Shown here one piece after another: positions 46,070-47,439 of a stretch of 47,439 nt of DNA; within the stretch, counting starts at the first letter, position 1; each line of letters begins with the position of its first letter. The stretch is from Burkholderiales bacterium (GTDB lineage: Bacteria > Pseudomonadota > Gammaproteobacteria > Burkholderiales > Burkholderiaceae_C). A model generated the notes under the pieces. It was not told the DNA's origin. It saw only the letters and a list, made by a program, of their open reading frames with translations, and made no database searches. The stretch covers positions 1-47,439 of the forward strand of contig JAUVYR010000005.1 in NCBI GenBank assembly GCA_030602985.1, written 5' to 3'. The position numbers and the translations under genes were made by a program.

Positions 46070-47439
46070 ATGACCGATCTGTCCGCCGAATTCAAAGCCC
46101 TGGCTGACTACCGCCCTGTGCACAAGGTGCGTTTCGTCACGGCAGCGAGCCTGTTCGACGGTCACGACGCCGCGATCAACATCATGCGGCGCATTCTGCA
46201 GAGCATGGGTGCGGAAGTGATTCACCTGGGCCACAACCGCTCGGTGGACGAGGTGGTGACCGCAGCACTGCAGGAAGACGCCCAAGGCATTGCGATCAGC
46301 TCCTACCAGGGCGGGCATGTGGAGTATTTCAAGTACATGGTGGACCTGCTGCGCGAGCGCGGCGGCGAGCATGTGCAGGTGTTTGGCGGCGGCGGCGGTG
46401 TCATCGTGCCCAGCGAAATCCGCGAATTGCATGCATACGGTGTCGGCCGTATATATAGCCCGGAAGATGGGCAGCGCATGGGCCTGCAGGGCATGATTGG
46501 CGAGATGGTGATGCGCTGTGATAAGGATTTGTCACCCTACGCACCCCAATCGGTCGAAGCCATTCAGGGCCACAGCGAAGCAGCCTGGCGTGCACTGGCC
46601 CAGCTGATCACCGTGATTGAAAACCAGTCGGCCAACGCCGACCTGGTGAATGGCTTGCGATCCGCTGCTGAGGGCCTGAAAGTGCCGGTGCTGGGCATCA
46701 CCGGTACGGGCGGTGCGGGCAAATCCTCACTCACCGACGAACTGATCCGCCGCTTCCGTCTGGACCAGAACGACCGCCTGCGGATCGCGGTCATCAGTAT
46801 CGACCCGTCACGCCGCAAGAGCGGCGGCGCACTGCTGGGCGACCGCATCCGCATGAATGCCATCTCTCCATGGCAACAGGGCTCGCGCGTGTACATGCGC
46901 TCACTGGCCACTCGCGATTTTGGCTCGGAGATTTCCGCCGCCCTGCCCGACGTGGTCGCCGCCTGCAAGGTCGCGGGCTTTGACCTGGTGATCGTGGAAA
47001 CCTCGGGCATTGGCCAGGGGGACGCCGCCATCGTGCCGCATGTGGATGTGCCCATGTATGTGATGACGCCGGAGTTTGGCGCGGCCAGCCAGCTGGAAAA
47101 GATCGACATGCTGGACTTTGCCGAATTCGTGGCGATCAACAAGTTCGATCGAAAGGGAGCCCTGGACGCTCTGCGCGACGTGAGCAAGCAGGTGCAGCGT
47201 AACAAGGAAGCCTGGGGCACCCCGACCGACAAGATGCCCGTGTTCGGCACCATGGCTGCACGCTTCAATGACGACGGTGTGACGGCGCTGTATCAGGCCC
47301 TGAAGGAGCGGCTGGCTGGCTTGGGGTTGACCCTTAACGACGGCCGCCTGCCACTGGTCAGCGTACGTCACAGCAGCAATCAGACGCCGATCGTGCCACC
47401 GGCGCGCACCCGCTACCTGGCCGAGATTGCCGACACCGT
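46070..47439 (+). CDS. icmF: IcmF, fused acyl-CoA mutase with B12 and GTPase-chaperone domains (5' part only)
   Basis: IcmF interconverts isobutyryl-CoA and n-butyryl-CoA (or related acyl-CoAs) with coenzyme B12. The visible 456 residues contain an N-terminal B12-binding domain (base-off motif DGH at 30-32, then [12 protein letters not shown]) and a MeaB-like GTPase domain. The GTPase domain has Walker [13 protein letters not shown] (209-220), [10 protein letters not shown] and NKFDRKG. The mutase domain would follow beyond the window. This domain order is diagnostic of IcmF as opposed to methylmalonyl-CoA mutase. The ATG at 46070 has AGGAG seven bases upstream. Confidence 0.94.
   Translation, partial: MTDLSAEFKALADYRPVHKVRFVTAASLFDGHDAAINIMRRILQSMGAEVIHLGHNRSVDEVVTAALQEDAQGIAISSYQGGHVEYFKYMVDLLRERGGEHVQVFGGGGGVIVPSEIRELHAYGVGRIYSPEDGQRMGLQGMIGEMVMRCDKDLSPYAPQSVEAIQGHSEAAWRALAQLITVIENQSANADLVNGLRSAAEGLKVPVLGITGTGGAGKSSLTDELIRRFRLDQNDRLRIAVISIDPSRRKSGGALLGDRIRMNAISPWQQGSRVYMRSLATRDFGSEISAALPDVVAACKVAGFDLVIVETSGIGQGDAAIVPHVDVPMYVMTPEFGAASQLEKIDMLDFAEFVAINKFDRKGALDALRDVSKQVQRNKEAWGTPTDKMPVFGTMAARFNDDGVTALYQALKERLAGLGLTLNDGRLPLVSVRHSSNQTPIVPPARTRYLAEIADT

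Noticed and set aside
1-47439. CRISPR array, tRNA, rRNA, prophage or toxin-antitoxin module
   Set aside because: I found no regularly spaced repeats, no tRNA-like cloverleaf or rRNA signature, no phage structural genes and no small paired toxin-antitoxin genes.

Overview
The window is a chromosomal segment of a betaproteobacterium, most likely Burkholderiales of Comamonadaceae type. The basis is gene content and order: gltBD followed by an mla operon ending in bolA-murA, pilMNOPQ-aroK-aroB-dgt, mrcA divergent from pilM, cyaY/lptM-lysA, and cytochrome c4-resB-ccsB-msrPQ. Base composition is moderately GC-rich; individual 60-base lines that I counted in gltB and metK were about 63-68% GC. I see no tRNA, rRNA, CRISPR array, prophage or plasmid functions, and no gene-free gap above about 250 bases.

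Region 1 (1-12859, minus strand): envelope and nitrogen assimilation. A promoter near 12831-12859 drives gltB-gltD (glutamate synthase), which ends in a clear intrinsic terminator. The mlaF-E-D-A-C-B lipid-transport genes, an ABC-2 exporter pair, ibaG (bolA family) and the 5' part of murA follow with short gaps or ATGA overlaps.

Region 2 (12860-22970, minus strand): pilM-N-O-P-Q encode the type IV pilus inner-membrane platform, its lipoprotein and the secretin. They run into aroK-aroB-dgt, an MFS transporter and a REP-associated (Y1-type) transposase relative whose HUH motif is lost. REP-like repeats lie between that gene and the gltB promoter. The secretin half of pilQ is strikingly AT-rich compared with its own 5' third.

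Region 3 (22971-35855): mrcA (PBP1A) on plus; cyaY on minus; lptM-lysA on plus; then on minus msrPQ (methionine sulfoxide repair), resB-ccsB (System II cytochrome c maturation) and a dihaem cytochrome c4. After these come engB with a coupled alpha/beta hydrolase (plus) and an LpxL-type acyltransferase (minus).

Region 4 (35856-47439): metK; an rmlB-rmlD pair; an acyl-CoA-binding protein; a molybdopterin oxidoreductase-aminopeptidase pair; an M20 amidohydrolase; coaX; a persulfide dioxygenase-rhodanese fusion; and the 5' part of icmF (fused acyl-CoA mutase). The last two are divergent around a perfect 24-bp palindrome that overlaps promoter-like elements facing both ways.

Most of the window is conserved housekeeping sequence. 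I found no convincing new multi-gene system. The best leads are the icmF/persulfide dioxygenase operator, the HUH-less RAYT beside gltB, the mosaic composition of pilQ, and the mlaF start codon that abuts a terminator.
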